A DNA stretch of 64,000 nucleotides from Chelatococcus composti (GTDB lineage Bacteria; Pseudomonadota; Alphaproteobacteria; Rhizobiales; Beijerinckiaceae). The notes under the pieces were generated by a model that made no database searches, was not told where the DNA came from, and worked only from the letters and a program-made list of their open reading frames with translations. Of this stretch, positions 40,338 to 50,339 are shown piece by piece; the stretch's first letter is position 1, and each line of letters begins with the position of its first letter. The stretch lies in contig NZ_JACHEH010000009.1 in assembly GCF_014201415.1 (NCBI RefSeq), positions 1 to 64,000 on the forward strand. Direction: 5' to 3'. Both the position numbers and the translations under genes were made by a program.

Positions 40338-41825
40338 ATGGCACCGAATTCACTCGCAGCGCGGCTCGACGGCCCGGAAGAGCCACGCTACCGCCATGCC
40401 CCGCACAACATCGACGCCGAGCAGGCGCTGCTCGGTGCGATTCTCGTGAACAACGAGGCGTACTTCCGCGTCTCCGACTTCCTCGAGCCGCAACACTTCT
40501 ACGAGGAGATCCACCGCCGCATCTACGAGGTGGCGTCGAGCCTCATCAAGGCGGGCAAGATCGCAACGCCGATCACGCTCAAGACCTTTCTTGGCGACCA
40601 CGACCTGGGCGGCCTCACAGTCTCGCAGTATCTCGCGCGGCTCGCCGCGGAAGCGACGACCATCATCAACGCCGAGGACTACGGGCGCACCATCCACGAC
40701 CTCGCCATCCGCCGCGAGCTCATCGCCATTGGCGAGGAGATGGTGAACGCTGCCTATGACGCGCCGGTCGACGTCTCGCCCCGCGACCAGATCGAGGACG
40801 CGGAGCGCAAGCTCTACAGCCTGGCCGAGACGGGCCGCTATGACGGCGGGTTCCAGCGTTTCGCCGACGCGCTCACCGCGGCCATCGACGTTGCCGCCGC
40901 GGCCTACAAGCGCGAGGGCAAGCTCTCCGGCCTCGCCACGGGCCTGCACGACCTCGACCGCATGATGGGCGGCCTGCAGCCGTCGGACCTCGTCATCCTC
41001 GCCGGCCGCCCGGCTATGGGCAAGACGTCGCTCGCCACCAACATCGCCTTCAACATCGCCAAGGCCTATCGCGGGGAGAAGCAGCCGGACGGCTCGATGA
41101 AGACCGTCGATGGCGGCATCGTCGGCTTCTTCTCGCTCGAAATGTCGGCCGAGCAGCTCGCCAACCGCATCATTGCCGAGCAGTCGGGCATCCCCTCCTA
41201 CAAGATCCGCCGCGGCGACATCCGGGAAGAGGAATTCTACCGCATCAGCGACGTCGCCCGGGAGATGCAGACCATCCCCTTCTACATCGACCAGACGGGC
41301 GGTCTCTCCATTGCCCAGCTTGCGGCGCGGGCGCGGCGCCTCAAGCGCCAGCGCGGGCTCGACCTGCTTGTGGTCGACTACCTGCAGCTGCTCTCGGGCT
41401 CGTCCAAGCGGGGCGACAACCGCGTGCAGGAGCTGACCGAGATCACAACGGGTCTGAAGGCGCTGGCCAAGGAGCTGCACGTGCCGATTATCGCGCTCTC
41501 GCAGCTCTCGCGTCAGGTCGAGGCCCGGGACGACAAGCGGCCGCAGTTGTCGGACCTGCGCGAATCGGGCTCGATCGAGCAGGATGCTGACGTCGTCCTG
41601 TTCGTCTATCGCGAGGAGTACTACCTCAAGAACAAGGAGCCGAAGCCCGGTACCGAGGAACATTTCAAATGGCAGGCCGAGATGGACAAGGCCCACGGCA
41701 AGGCCGAGGTCATCATCGGCAAGCAGCGCCACGGCCCGACCGGCACCGTGCAGCTGTCCTTCCAGGCGGATGTCACGCGCTTCGACAATCTCGCGCAGGA
41801 AGATCACCTGCCAGAGCAGTATTAG
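40338..41825 (+). CDS. dnaB: Replicative DNA helicase
   Basis: DnaB is the hexameric helicase that unwinds DNA ahead of the fork. The 495-residue protein has the N-terminal domain (HNIDAEQALLGAILVNNEAY) and the RecA-like domain, with Walker A GRPAMGKTS at 223-231 and Walker B LLVVDYLQLL. An inserted stretch (about 244-258, RGEKQPDGSMKTVDGG) before FFSLEMS is usual for alphaproteobacteria. RQVEARDDKRPQLSDLRESG is the conserved late motif. The gene starts 204 bases after cfa, and the alr start follows by 44 bases. Confidence 0.97.
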   Translation: MAPNSLAARLDGPEEPRYRHAPHNIDAEQALLGAILVNNEAYFRVSDFLEPQHFYEEIHRRIYEVASSLIKAGKIATPITLKTFLGDHDLGGLTVSQYLARLAAEATTIINAEDYGRTIHDLAIRRELIAIGEEMVNAAYDAPVDVSPRDQIEDAERKLYSLAETGRYDGGFQRFADALTAAIDVAAAAYKREGKLSGLATGLHDLDRMMGGLQPSDLVILAGRPAMGKTSLATNIAFNIAKAYRGEKQPDGSMKTVDGGIVGFFSLEMSAEQLANRIIAEQSGIPSYKIRRGDIREEEFYRISDVAREMQTIPFYIDQTGGLSIAQLAARARRLKRQRGLDLLVVDYLQLLSGSSKRGDNRVQELTEITTGLKALAKELHVPIIALSQLSRQVEARDDKRPQLSDLRESGSIEQDADVVLFVYREEYYLKNKEPKPGTEEHFKWQAEMDKAHGKAEVIIGKQRHGPTGTVQLSFQADVTRFDNLAQEDHLPEQY

Positions 41826-41869
41826 GCGCCCGCGAGGCGGAATATCCATGACATGAGGCTCCGGACATT

Positions 41870-43021
41870 GTGACCAGCGCAGCGCACGGGCCCTGCCCCG
41901 CCGTCGGCGAGGATGAGGCGGGCGGGCTTCTCACCATCGACCTGGCCGCCCTGGTCGCCAACTGGCGCGCCCTGGCCGCAAGGGTCGGCTCCGCCGAGAC
42001 GGCGGCGGTCGTCAAGGCCGACGCCTATGGCATTGGCATCGAGCAGGCTGTGTCTGCGCTCTATGGCGCCGGCTGCCGCACCTTCTTCGTCGCCCACCCC
42101 GTCGAGGGACGGCGCGTGCGCGCGGCCGCGCCCGATGCCGTGATCTACGTGCTGAACGGCCTTCTGCCCGGCACCGCTGCCGCCTACCGGGCGCACGACC
42201 TGCGGCCGGTGCTCGGCTCGCTGGAAGAGATCGAGGAGTGGGCGGCCTTCTGCCGCGCCGGCGCAGGCCGCCTGCCGGCGGCCCTCCATGTCGACACCGG
42301 CATGAACCGCCTCGGCCTGCGGGTGGAAGCGGCGGTCCAGCTCGCCGAAAACACTGAGCTGCTCGGTGCCTTCACGCCAAGCCTCGTGATGAGCCATCTC
42401 GTCTCCGCCGAGGAGCCGGACGACCCCATCAATGCCCGGCAGATCGCTGCCTTCTCGCATGTGCGCGAGCGCTTTGCCGGCGTGCCGGCCTCGCTCGCCA
42501 ATTCCTCCGGCATTTTCCTGCCCCAGGCGCCGCATTTCGATCTCGTGCGGCCAGGCTACGCGCTCTATGGCGGCAACCCGACACCCGAGCGGGCCAACCC
42601 CATGCGTCCCGTCGTCCAGCTCGAGGCGCGCGTCATCCAGCTGCGCTGGACGCCGGACGGCGAGACCGTGGGCTACAACGGCCACTGGACAGCACAGGGG
42701 CGGCGGCGCATCGCGACGCTCTCGGTGGGCTATGCCGACGGCTACCTGCGCACGGCAAGCGGCACCAACCTCAAGGCCGGCGGCGAGGCTGTCGTGGCCG
42801 GCGTGCGCTGCCCCTTCGCCGGCCGCATCTCGATGGACCTCATCACCCTCGATGTCAGCGCCGTGCCGGAAGGGGCCATCCAGCGTGGTGACAAGGTCAC
42901 CCTCATCGGCAATGGCCTGACCATTGACGAGGTCGGCAAGCGCGCCGGCACCATAGGCTACGAGATCCTGACGAGCCTCGGCAGGCGCTATCATCGCCGC
43001 TACCTGCCGGCAACGGTCTAG
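41870..43021 (+). CDS. alr: Alanine racemase
   Basis: Alr interconverts L- and D-alanine for peptidoglycan synthesis, using PLP. The 383-residue protein has Lys49 in VVKADAYGIG (PLP Schiff base) and Tyr288 in SVGYADGY as the second catalytic base. The start is a GTG at 41870, with GAGG about 11 bases upstream; no better ATG keeps the N-terminus. It is followed after three bases by radA. Confidence 0.94.
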   Translation: MTSAAHGPCPAVGEDEAGGLLTIDLAALVANWRALAARVGSAETAAVVKADAYGIGIEQAVSALYGAGCRTFFVAHPVEGRRVRAAAPDAVIYVLNGLLPGTAAAYRAHDLRPVLGSLEEIEEWAAFCRAGAGRLPAALHVDTGMNRLGLRVEAAVQLAENTELLGAFTPSLVMSHLVSAEEPDDPINARQIAAFSHVRERFAGVPASLANSSGIFLPQAPHFDLVRPGYALYGGNPTPERANPMRPVVQLEARVIQLRWTPDGETVGYNGHWTAQGRRRIATLSVGYADGYLRTASGTNLKAGGEAVVAGVRCPFAGRISMDLITLDVSAVPEGAIQRGDKVTLIGNGLTIDEVGKRAGTIGYEILTSLGRRYHRRYLPATV

Positions 43022-43024
43022 CCC

Positions 43025-44437
43025 ATGGCACGGCGTGCGCCCGCCTTCATCTGCCAGAGCTGCGGCGCGTCCTACACGCGCTGGCAGGGCAAGTGCGACG
43101 CCTGCGGCGCCTGGAACAGCCTGGCCGAGGAGACGACGAGCGCCCCGCCCATGCCTGTGCCGGGCGCGCGGCCGGGCGGCCGGCTGAAGGGGCGCATCTT
43201 CCCGCTCGAGGGCCTCACGGGCAGCGAGGCGCAGGCGCCGCGCGCGGTGAGCGGCATCGGCGAACTCGACCGCGTGACCGGCGGCGGCTTCGTCGAGGGT
43301 TCGGTCATCCTCATCGGCGGCGATCCGGGCATCGGCAAGTCGACCCTGCTCATCCAGGCCTGCGCCGCCCTGGCCCGGGCCGGCCACCGCATCGCCTACA
43401 TCTCCGGCGAGGAGGCCATCGGTCAGGTGCGCCTCAGGGCGGAGCGGCTCGGCCTCACCGACGCGCCGGTGGAGCTCGCCTCGCAGACCAATGTTGAGGA
43501 CATCGTCGCCACCCTGTCCCAGGGGCCGGCGCCGCGCCTCGTGGTCATCGATTCGATCCAGACCATGTGGAGCGGCCTCGTCGATGCCGCGCCCGGGACA
43601 GTGACGCAGGTGCGCGGCAGCGCGCAGACGCTCATCCGCTTCGCCAAGACGACGGGCACGTGCGTCATCCTCGTCGGCCACGTCACCAAGGACGGGCAGA
43701 TCGCCGGCCCGCGCGTCGTCGAGCACATGGTGGATGCGGTCGTCTCCTTCGAGGGCGACAGCGGCCACCATTTCCGCATCCTGCGCGCGGTCAAGAACCG
43801 CTTCGGCCCCACGGATGAGATCGGCGTCTTCGAAATGACGGGCAACGGCCTCGCCGAGGTGCCGAACCCCTCCGCCCTCTTCCTTGCCGGACGTGACCAC
43901 GAGGCGCCCGGAGCTGCCGTCTTTGCCGGCATGGAGGGCACGCGCCCTCTCCTCGTCGAGTTCCAGGCGCTCGTCGCCCCCACCGCCCTCGGCACGCCAC
44001 GGCGCGCCGTGGTGGGCTGGGAGCAGAACCGGCTCGCGATGGTGCTGGCAGTGCTCGAGGCGCACGGCGGCCTCAAGCTCGGCATGCACGACGTCTACCT
44101 CAACGTCGCCGGCGGACTGAAAATCACCGAGCCGGCGGCAGACCTTGCCGCGGCGGCCGCGCTCGTCTCCTCCCTCGCCGGTCGGCCGCTGCCGCCCGAG
44201 GTGGTGTTCTTCGGGGAGATTGGTCTTTCCGGCGCGATCAGGCCGGTTGCCCAGAGCGCCCAGCGCCTCAAGGAGGCGGCCAAGCTCGGCTTTCGCCGCG
44301 CCGTGACGCCTGCCGCCCTGCGCGAGACGGGCGATGCGACGCTTGCGCTCACGGGCATGGCCCATATTGCCGATCTCGTCGCCATGGTGGCGGCCGGGCC
44401 CCGGCAAGGCGCATCCCGGATTGCTTATGACAGGTGA
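43025..44437 (+). CDS. radA: DNA repair protein RadA
   Basis: RadA is a RecA-like ATPase that helps branch migration in recombination. The 470-residue protein has the N-terminal C4 zinc motif (CQSC at about 10-13 and CDAC at about 25-28), Walker A GGDPGIGKSTLL, the RadA-specific KNRFG and a C-terminal Lon-like domain. It starts three bases after the alr stop and is followed by cvpA. Confidence 0.97.
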   Translation: MARRAPAFICQSCGASYTRWQGKCDACGAWNSLAEETTSAPPMPVPGARPGGRLKGRIFPLEGLTGSEAQAPRAVSGIGELDRVTGGGFVEGSVILIGGDPGIGKSTLLIQACAALARAGHRIAYISGEEAIGQVRLRAERLGLTDAPVELASQTNVEDIVATLSQGPAPRLVVIDSIQTMWSGLVDAAPGTVTQVRGSAQTLIRFAKTTGTCVILVGHVTKDGQIAGPRVVEHMVDAVVSFEGDSGHHFRILRAVKNRFGPTDEIGVFEMTGNGLAEVPNPSALFLAGRDHEAPGAAVFAGMEGTRPLLVEFQALVAPTALGTPRRAVVGWEQNRLAMVLAVLEAHGGLKLGMHDVYLNVAGGLKITEPAADLAAAAALVSSLAGRPLPPEVVFFGEIGLSGAIRPVAQSAQRLKEAAKLGFRRAVTPAALRETGDATLALTGMAHIADLVAMVAAGPRQGASRIAYDR

Positions 44438-44540
44438 CGAAAACGCAACGGCGGGCTATACAGCGCGTTGAGGCAGCAACGTGGCCGGCGGCATCCGAGG
44501 CCGAAGGCATAACGAAGACAGGGCTCAACGGCACGCGCTC

Positions 44541-45182
44541 ATGCCAGTTCCGCTTCTTGATCTCATCGTCCTCGGCATCGTCGTTATTTCGGCGCTGCTT
44601 GCGACCGTCCGCGGCTTCACACGCGAGATCCTCGCCATCGCATCGTGGTGCGCCGCCGCCGTTGCCGCGCTGATGCTGCACCCGGCGCTGCTGCCCTATG
44701 TGAAGGAGCACATCTCCAACCCGACCATCGCTCTCGTCGTGGCCATCGCGGCGATCTTCCTGGTCACGCTGATCATCGTGTCCTTCATTACGGTGCAGCT
44801 GTCAGATCTCGTGCTCGATTCGCGCATCGGCGCGCTCGACCGTTCGCTGGGCTTCCTCTTTGGTGCCGCCCGCGGCTTCCTGATCTGCGCCGTTGCCTTC
44901 CTTTTCTTCAACTGGCTGGTTACGCCCGACATGCAGCCGGAATGGGCGCGTGAGGCCAAGACGCGCGGCATCCTGCAATCCACGGGCGACAGCCTGATGG
45001 CCCTTCTGCCGGACGACCCGGAAACCGCCATCCTGCAGCGCCTCAAGCGGGTGAAGCCGGAGGGCGAGACCGGGGAGCCGCCGGCCGAGGCCGTGCCGGA
45101 GCAGCGCACCCAGCAGACACCGGGCAGCTACGAGCAGAGCGACAAGCAGGGCATCCGAGCCCTGGCGGGGGGAAACAACTGA
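44541..45182 (+). CDS. cvpA: CvpA family membrane protein
   Basis: The 213-residue protein has four hydrophobic segments in its first 140 residues (LLDLIVLGIVVISALLATVR, the LALVVAIAAIFLVTLIIV region and GFLICAVAFLFFNWLV). A polar, low-complexity C-terminal tail of about 75 residues follows. CvpA is needed for colicin V export and is linked to envelope functions; the gene commonly precedes purF. The ATG at 44541 has a weak ribosome site. Confidence 0.92.
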   Translation: MPVPLLDLIVLGIVVISALLATVRGFTREILAIASWCAAAVAALMLHPALLPYVKEHISNPTIALVVAIAAIFLVTLIIVSFITVQLSDLVLDSRIGALDRSLGFLFGAARGFLICAVAFLFFNWLVTPDMQPEWAREAKTRGILQSTGDSLMALLPDDPETAILQRLKRVKPEGETGEPPAEAVPEQRTQQTPGSYEQSDKQGIRALAGGNN

Positions 45183-45268
45183 GGCGACCCGCGCTTTTCG
45201 CGCATGCGGCATGAACGCGCGTGCGAATTGCAACGATGGTGGTTAGACACGACATGAGGCTTTGACCG

Positions 45269-45297
45269 CCCGTCCCCATGACCTCATGGCCGACGGG
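45269..45297 (+). promoter_or_regulatory. Hairpin just upstream of purF
   Basis: CCCGTC pairs with GACGGG and CCATGA with TCATGG around a CC loop, giving an imperfect 12-bp stem. It ends 23 bases before the purF ATG at 45321 and overlaps the region where its ribosome site would lie. A role in translational control is possible. Confidence 0.45.
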
Positions 45298-45320
45298 CTG
45301 CCGTGCGTGCGGTGGACGAG

Positions 45321-46769
45321 ATGATGGACAGCGACTTCGACGGGGATACCCTGCACGAGGAGTGCGGGGTGTTTGGCATTTTTGGGCATCCTGACGCCGC
45401 GGCCGTAACCGCGCTTGGTCTGCACGCGCTGCAGCACCGCGGGCAGGAGGCGGTCGGCATCGTCTCCTATGACGGGGCGAAGTTCCATGCCGAGAAGTAT
45501 CTCGGCCTCGTCGGCGACAACTTTTCCGACGCCTCGGTGATCGCCCGCCTGCCGGGTGCCTCTGCCATCGGCCACGTGCGCTACGCCACGACGGGCGAGA
45601 CGGCGCTGCGTAACGTGCAGCCGCTCTTCGCCGAGCTGCACGGCGGCGGTTTCGCCGTGGCGCACAACGGCAACCTCACCAACGCGCTCACCCTGCGCCG
45701 CCAGCTGGTGCAGGAGGGCTCCATCTGCCAGTCCACCAGCGATACCGAGGTCATCCTGCACCTCGTGGCACGCAGCCGTCGCACCCGGTTCATCGACCGC
45801 TTCATCGACGCGCTCAGGCGGCTCGAAGGGGCCTATTCCTTCGTCGGCCTCACCAACAAGAAGCTCATCGGCGCGCGCGACCCGCTCGGCATCCGCCCGC
45901 TGGTGCTGGGCCAGCTCGACAGCTGCTACATTCTCGCCTCGGAGACCTGCGCGCTCGACATCATCGGCGCCAAGTTCGTGCGCGACGTGGAGAACGGCGA
46001 GATCGTCGTCATCTCCGAGGAGGGGCTCGAGTCGATCAAGCCCTTCCCTCCGCAGCCGATGCGCCCCTGCATCTTCGAGTACATCTATTTCGCCCGCCCC
46101 GATTCCATCGTGCACGGGCGCAACGTCTACGAGGTCCGCAAGCGCATGGGCGAGCAGCTGGCGCGCGAGGCGCCGGCCGATGCCGACGTCGTGGTGCCGG
46201 TGCCGGATTCCGGCGTGCCGGCCGCCATCGGCTACGCCCAGGCCTGCAACCTGCCCTACGAGCTCGGCATCATCCGCAACCACTATGTCGGGCGCACCTT
46301 CATCCAGCCGACCCAGTCCGTGCGCGAGATCGGCGTGCGCATGAAGCACTCGGCCAACCGCGGCGTGGTCGCGGGCCGGCGCATCGTGCTTGTCGACGAT
46401 TCCATCGTGCGCGGCACGACGTCTGTGAAGATCGTACAGATGATGCGCGATGCCGGCGCGACGGAGGTGCATTTCCGCATCGCCAGCCCGCCGATCACCC
46501 ATCCCGACTACTACGGCATCGACACGCCCGAGCGCGACAAGCTGCTGGCCGCCACCCACACGCTCGAGGAGATGCGGGCCTACATCGGCGCCGACTCCCT
46601 CGCCTTCCTGTCGGTGGACGGCATCTACAGGGCGGTCGGCTACGAGGGCCGTGACCCGGTGCGCCCCCAGTTCACCGACCACTGCTTCACCGGCGACTAC
46701 CCGACGCCGCTCACCGATGTGACGGGCGAGGCGCCGCGCCAGCTCTCCATGCTGGCCGAGGCGGGCTGA
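45321..46769 (+). CDS. purF: Amidophosphoribosyltransferase
   Basis: PurF makes phosphoribosylamine from PRPP and glutamine, the first step of de novo purine synthesis. The 482-residue protein has the glutaminase nucleophile Cys15 in LHEECGVFGIFG, which needs removal of a short propeptide. A PRPP-binding loop IVLVDDSIVRGTTS lies about two-thirds along. I prefer the ATG at 45321; a GTG at 45303 would add six residues. It follows cvpA and ends at a strong terminator. Confidence 0.95.
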   Translation: MMDSDFDGDTLHEECGVFGIFGHPDAAAVTALGLHALQHRGQEAVGIVSYDGAKFHAEKYLGLVGDNFSDASVIARLPGASAIGHVRYATTGETALRNVQPLFAELHGGGFAVAHNGNLTNALTLRRQLVQEGSICQSTSDTEVILHLVARSRRTRFIDRFIDALRRLEGAYSFVGLTNKKLIGARDPLGIRPLVLGQLDSCYILASETCALDIIGAKFVRDVENGEIVVISEEGLESIKPFPPQPMRPCIFEYIYFARPDSIVHGRNVYEVRKRMGEQLAREAPADADVVVPVPDSGVPAAIGYAQACNLPYELGIIRNHYVGRTFIQPTQSVREIGVRMKHSANRGVVAGRRIVLVDDSIVRGTTSVKIVQMMRDAGATEVHFRIASPPITHPDYYGIDTPERDKLLAATHTLEEMRAYIGADSLAFLSVDGIYRAVGYEGRDPVRPQFTDHCFTGDYPTPLTDVTGEAPRQLSMLAEAG

Positions 46770-46790
46770 CAAGGCCCTCTCCCAAAGAGA

Positions 46791-46820
46791 AACCCGCCTT
46801 CGCGAGAAGGCGGGTTTTTC
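46791..46820 (+). terminator. Terminator between purF and a convergent transpeptidase gene
   Basis: AACCCGCCTTC-GCGA-GAAGGCGGGTT is followed by TTTTCC, with an 11-bp perfect stem. It also reads A-rich on the left, so it should work in both directions between the purF operon and the minus-strand gene ending at 46844. Confidence 0.9.
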
Positions 46821-46843
46821 CTTTGGCCGGAGGCAGCGCGGGG

Positions 46844-47452
46844 TCAGATCACGATGACCCGCGTTCCCGTCGGTACGCGCTGGTAGAGGTCGATGATGTC
46901 GTCGTTCATCAGCCGCACGCAGCCGGAGGAAACCGCCTGGCCGATGGTCCAGGCCTCGGACGTGCCGTGGATGCGATAGAGCGTGTCGACACCGTTCTTG
47001 TAGAGATAGAGGGCGCGGGCGCCGAGCGGATTCTTGAGGCCGCCCGCCATCATCGCCGGCAGCTCCGGCTGGCGCTTGCGCATCTCCGGCGGCGGATACC
47101 ACGCCGGCCACACCGCCTTGCGCGCCACCGTCGCCTCGCCAGACCAGGCGAAGCCGTCGCGGCCGATGCCGCATCCGTAGCGCAGCGCCTGGCCGTCCGG
47201 CAGCACGAGGTAGACGAAGCGCGTCTTGGTGCGCACGACGATGGTGCCGGGACGCCCGGGCCCCTCGTAGGGCACGATCTGGCGCATGTAGATGGGGTCG
47301 ATGACGAAGTCGTCCCGCGTGCCGGCGAGCGCGTCCGCCGTCTGCTGCGCGGAGGCGCCGACGCCGGTCATCGCCGCGGCAGGCATGCCGGCGAGTGAGC
47401 AGGCGGCGGCGCCGAGGCCGAGGGAGAGAAAACTGCGACGATCCATGGACAT
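46844..47452 (-). CDS. Exported L,D-transpeptidase (YkuD/ErfK family)
   Basis: This 202-residue protein carries a Tat signal (DRRSFLSLG near residues 4-12). A hydrophobic stretch with LGAAAC (Cys18) follows, which could be a Tat lipoprotein lipobox. The YkuD domain covers most of the rest: TIVVRTKTRFVYLVL, then His162 in YRIHGTSEAWTIGQ and Cys178 in SSGCVRLMNDD. It resembles the short ErfK/YbiS/YcfS class that anchors outer membrane proteins to peptidoglycan or makes cross-links. It is separate from ldtP at 15-16 kb and has no PG-binding module. Confidence 0.9.
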   Translation of the reverse strand: MSMDRRSFLSLGLGAAACSLAGMPAAAMTGVGASAQQTADALAGTRDDFVIDPIYMRQIVPYEGPGRPGTIVVRTKTRFVYLVLPDGQALRYGCGIGRDGFAWSGEATVARKAVWPAWYPPPEMRKRQPELPAMMAGGLKNPLGARALYLYKNGVDTLYRIHGTSEAWTIGQAVSSGCVRLMNDDIIDLYQRVPTGTRVIVI

Positions 47453-47596
47453 GTGTTGAACCTCGGGCGGGGATGGACGCCGCCGGCAGCGGGCCCGGGC
47501 GGGCTTCGGCGCCCGCCTCGGCCGCCGGGCCGGCTCGCACCGGCAGGTCGCTCCTGCCCGTGCGCGCCTCCGGGGCGTCGTGAATGAAGGGAAAAG

Positions 47597-47983
47597 TCAG
47601 GTCACGGGTTGGCGAGGCGGACCGAGCGGCGGCGGCACCTCGCGTGTCGGCGGCATGCGGCCCTGCTCGCATGCGGCAATGCCGGAGAAGGTGCGGACCG
47701 GCGCTGCGGCCATACCGCCTGGCAGGATGCCCGGCTGGCAGGGCGACTTGGTCTCCGAGGCGGGTACTGCCCGATCTTCGTCGGCCGACGGTGCGTCGAG
47801 CGGCAGGAGAGCAAGCTCGTTCGCGCCCGACGCCGCGAGGGCGCTGGCAATGCGCTCGGCCGTGCTCTGCGCATGGGCCGTCCGCCCGACAACCAGGGCT
47901 GTCACGAGGGCGATGACGAGCACGAGACAGGCCCCGCGCACACAGCGCCGCCAGCCTTCTTCGATGCCCGCCGTCATCGGCAT
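47597..47983 (-). CDS. Small secreted or membrane-anchored hypothetical protein
   Basis: The 128-residue protein has an N-terminal hydrophobic segment (CLVLVIALVTALVVG) after a basic stretch, then TAHAQS, which looks like a signal peptidase site. The rest is polar, with two cysteines and a proline-rich tail (PPPLGPPRQP). I do not recognise a family. Upstream GGGGGCGACC may serve as ribosome site. It lies between the transpeptidase and SDR genes and is divergent from the latter. Confidence 0.5.
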   Translation of the reverse strand: MPMTAGIEEGWRRCVRGACLVLVIALVTALVVGRTAHAQSTAERIASALAASGANELALLPLDAPSADEDRAVPASETKSPCQPGILPGGMAAAPVRTFSGIAACEQGRMPPTREVPPPLGPPRQPVT

Positions 47984-48193
47984 GGTCGCCCCCGCAAATT
48001 CATCTATTCCGCCGCGCCATCTACACCGGCCAGATGCTTTTGCATTGCGGCAAAACTGGGCAAATCACAGCCGGGCGAATCAATATGGCAACAGTGTTGC
48101 AAAAATTCCACACAGGGCACCCTGGCCTCGCCCGCCGGCGCAAATGGTGCTAGGGACGGGCAACCAGACTCGCGCTCAACTGCAGGATCTTCC

Positions 48194-48934
48194 ATGTCCC
48201 GCCCCCTTGCTGACCGCATCGCCCTCGTCACCGGCGCATCGCGCGGTATTGGCCGTGCCGTCGCGCTCGAACTCGCCAAAGCCGGCGCCCACGTGATCGC
48301 CCTCGCCCGCACCACGGGCGCGCTGGAGGAGCTCGACGACGAGATCCGGGCTCTCGGCAGCTCGGCAACGCTCGTGCCGGTCGATCTCAAGGACTACGAC
48401 GCGCTCGACCGGCTGGGCGCCGCGATCTACGAGCGCTGGGGCAAGCTCGACATCCTCGTCGCCAATGCCGGGCAGCTTGGCGCGCTCTCGCCGCTCGGCC
48501 ACATCGAGCCGAAGGTGTGGGACGACGTCATGGCCGTGAACGTGACGGCCAACTGGCGCCTCATCCGCTCGCTCGATCCGCTGCTGCGCGCCTCCGATGC
48601 AGGCCGGGCTGTCTTCATCTCGTCCGGCGCGGCCCACAAGGGAACGGCCTACTGGGGCGTCTATGCCGTCTCGAAGGCGGCGCTCGAGATGCTGGCGCGG
48701 ACCTACGCGGCCGAGACCGCCAGCACGCCGGTAAAGGTGATGCTTGCCAACCCGGGGCCGCTGCGCACGGCCATGCGCCGCGCGGCCATGCCGGGCGAAG
48801 ACCCGCAGACCCTGCGTACGCCGGAAGACTTCGCGCCGCATCTCGTCAAGCTCGTCATGCCCGAGTGGCGGGAGAGCGGGCTCATCTACGATTTCCGCGA
48901 GGACAGGCTGCTGCGGCCGCAAATGCCAGCGTAA
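48194..48934 (+). CDS. SDR family oxidoreductase
   Basis: The 246-residue protein is a classical short-chain dehydrogenase. The NAD(P)-binding GASRGIGRAVALEL lies near residue 14, NAG at about 93, and the catalytic Ser-Tyr-Lys stands in FISSGAAHKG and WGVYAVSKAAL. The substrate cannot be read. It ends 30 bases before the convergent der gene. Confidence 0.9.
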   Translation: MSRPLADRIALVTGASRGIGRAVALELAKAGAHVIALARTTGALEELDDEIRALGSSATLVPVDLKDYDALDRLGAAIYERWGKLDILVANAGQLGALSPLGHIEPKVWDDVMAVNVTANWRLIRSLDPLLRASDAGRAVFISSGAAHKGTAYWGVYAVSKAALEMLARTYAAETASTPVKVMLANPGPLRTAMRRAAMPGEDPQTLRTPEDFAPHLVKLVMPEWRESGLIYDFREDRLLRPQMPA

Positions 48935-48964
48935 GGCACGCCGGCTTCAGGCCGCGGCCGATGC

Positions 48965-50320
48965 CTAGGACCGGCCACCCTTGTCGAACGGGTTCTTGCC
49001 CGTGCGCAGGGAGAGACGGATCGGCACGCCCGGCAGGTCGAAAGTCTCCCGCAGGCCGTTGACCAGGTAGCGGGTGTAGGACCGCGGCAGCTCCTGCAGC
49101 TGGTTGCCGAAGATGGCGAAGTGCGGCGGCCTCGCCTTCACCTGCGTCATGTAGCGGATCTTGATGCGACGGCCCGCGACTGCCGGCGGCGGATGGATCT
49201 CCAGCATGTCCCCGAGCCAGCGGTTGAGCTGGGCGGTCGGCACGCGGCGGTTCCATACCTCATAAGCCTCGAAGACGGCCTTCATCAGATCGTCGATGCC
49301 CTGGCCGGCGAGGCCGGACAGCGGAACGACCGGCACGCCCTTGACCTGGGCGAGCAGGCGCGAGGCCTCCTCCTTCAGCTCCTTGAGCAGGCCGGGCCTG
49401 TCGGCCACGAGATCCCACTTGTTGAGCCCGATGACGAGCGCCCTGCCCTCGCGCTCAACCAGGTCGACGATGGTGAGGTCCTGTTTCTCGAAGGGGATGG
49501 TGGCATCGAGCAGGACGACGACCACGTCGGCAAAGCGCACGGCGCGCAGGCCGTCGGCCACGGAAAGCTTCTCAAGCTTGTCCTCGACCCGCGCGCGCTT
49601 GCGCATGCCGGCCGTGTCGAACAGCTTCACGCGGCGGCCGCGCCAGTCCCAGTCGAGTGAGATGGTGTCGCGCGTGATGCCGGCCTCCGGGCCGGTCAGC
49701 AGCCGCTCCTCGCCCAGCATGCGGTTGACGAGCGTGGACTTGCCGGCATTGGGGCGGCCGACGATGGCGACACGGACGGGCCGGTCGGCATCCTCCTGCT
49801 CCTTCCCCTCCTCGTCGTCCGGCTCTGACGGCAGCAGGGCCGCGAGCGCGTCGTGCAACTCGCCCAGACCTTCGCCGTGTTCGGCCGAGATCGGCACGGG
49901 GTCGCCGAGGCCGAGGCCGAAGGCCTCGTAGGTGCCTTCCATGCCCTTGCCGCCTTCGGCCTTGTTGGCGAGCAGGATGACCGGCTTGCCGGAGCGGCGC
50001 ACGAGATCGGCAAAGGCGTGATCGCTCGGCGTCAGCCCCACCCGCGCGTCGATGACGAACAGGATGACGTCCGCTTCGGCGATTGCCACCTCTGTCTGCG
50101 CGCGCATGCGCCCGGCGAGGGAGGCCTCGTCCGCCTCTTCCAGGCCCGCCGTGTCGACAACGTTGAAGGTGAGCTCACCCAGCCGCGCCTCGCCCTCGCG
50201 CCGGTCTCGGGTCACGCCCGGCCGGTCGTCGACCAGAGCGAGCTTCTTGCCGACGAGGCGATTGAACAACGTCGACTTGCCGACGTTGGGCCGGCCGATG
50301 ATGGCGACAGTGCCAGCCAT
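48965..50320 (-). CDS. der: Ribosome-associated GTPase Der (EngA)
   Basis: Der has two GTPase domains in tandem and is needed for 50S assembly. Domain 1 starts with [16 protein letters not shown] and domain 2 with [16 protein letters not shown]; the C-terminal KH-like domain begins around [15 protein letters not shown]. The 451-residue length is normal. An acidic linker ([14 protein letters not shown]) joins the domains. It lies 19 bases downstream of the TPR-protein gene on the minus strand, as in many alphaproteobacteria. Confidence 0.97.
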   Translation of the reverse strand: MAGTVAIIGRPNVGKSTLFNRLVGKKLALVDDRPGVTRDRREGEARLGELTFNVVDTAGLEEADEASLAGRMRAQTEVAIAEADVILFVIDARVGLTPSDHAFADLVRRSGKPVILLANKAEGGKGMEGTYEAFGLGLGDPVPISAEHGEGLGELHDALAALLPSEPDDEEGKEQEDADRPVRVAIVGRPNAGKSTLVNRMLGEERLLTGPEAGITRDTISLDWDWRGRRVKLFDTAGMRKRARVEDKLEKLSVADGLRAVRFADVVVVLLDATIPFEKQDLTIVDLVEREGRALVIGLNKWDLVADRPGLLKELKEEASRLLAQVKGVPVVPLSGLAGQGIDDLMKAVFEAYEVWNRRVPTAQLNRWLGDMLEIHPPPAVAGRRIKIRYMTQVKARPPHFAIFGNQLQELPRSYTRYLVNGLRETFDLPGVPIRLSLRTGKNPFDKGGRS

Positions 50321-50339
50321 GGCTTCCTACTTCGCAGGG

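Noticed and set aside
41822-44407. 861-codon minus-strand frame opposite alr and radA
   Set aside because: The composition is shadow-like and the opposite strand holds intact alr and radA.
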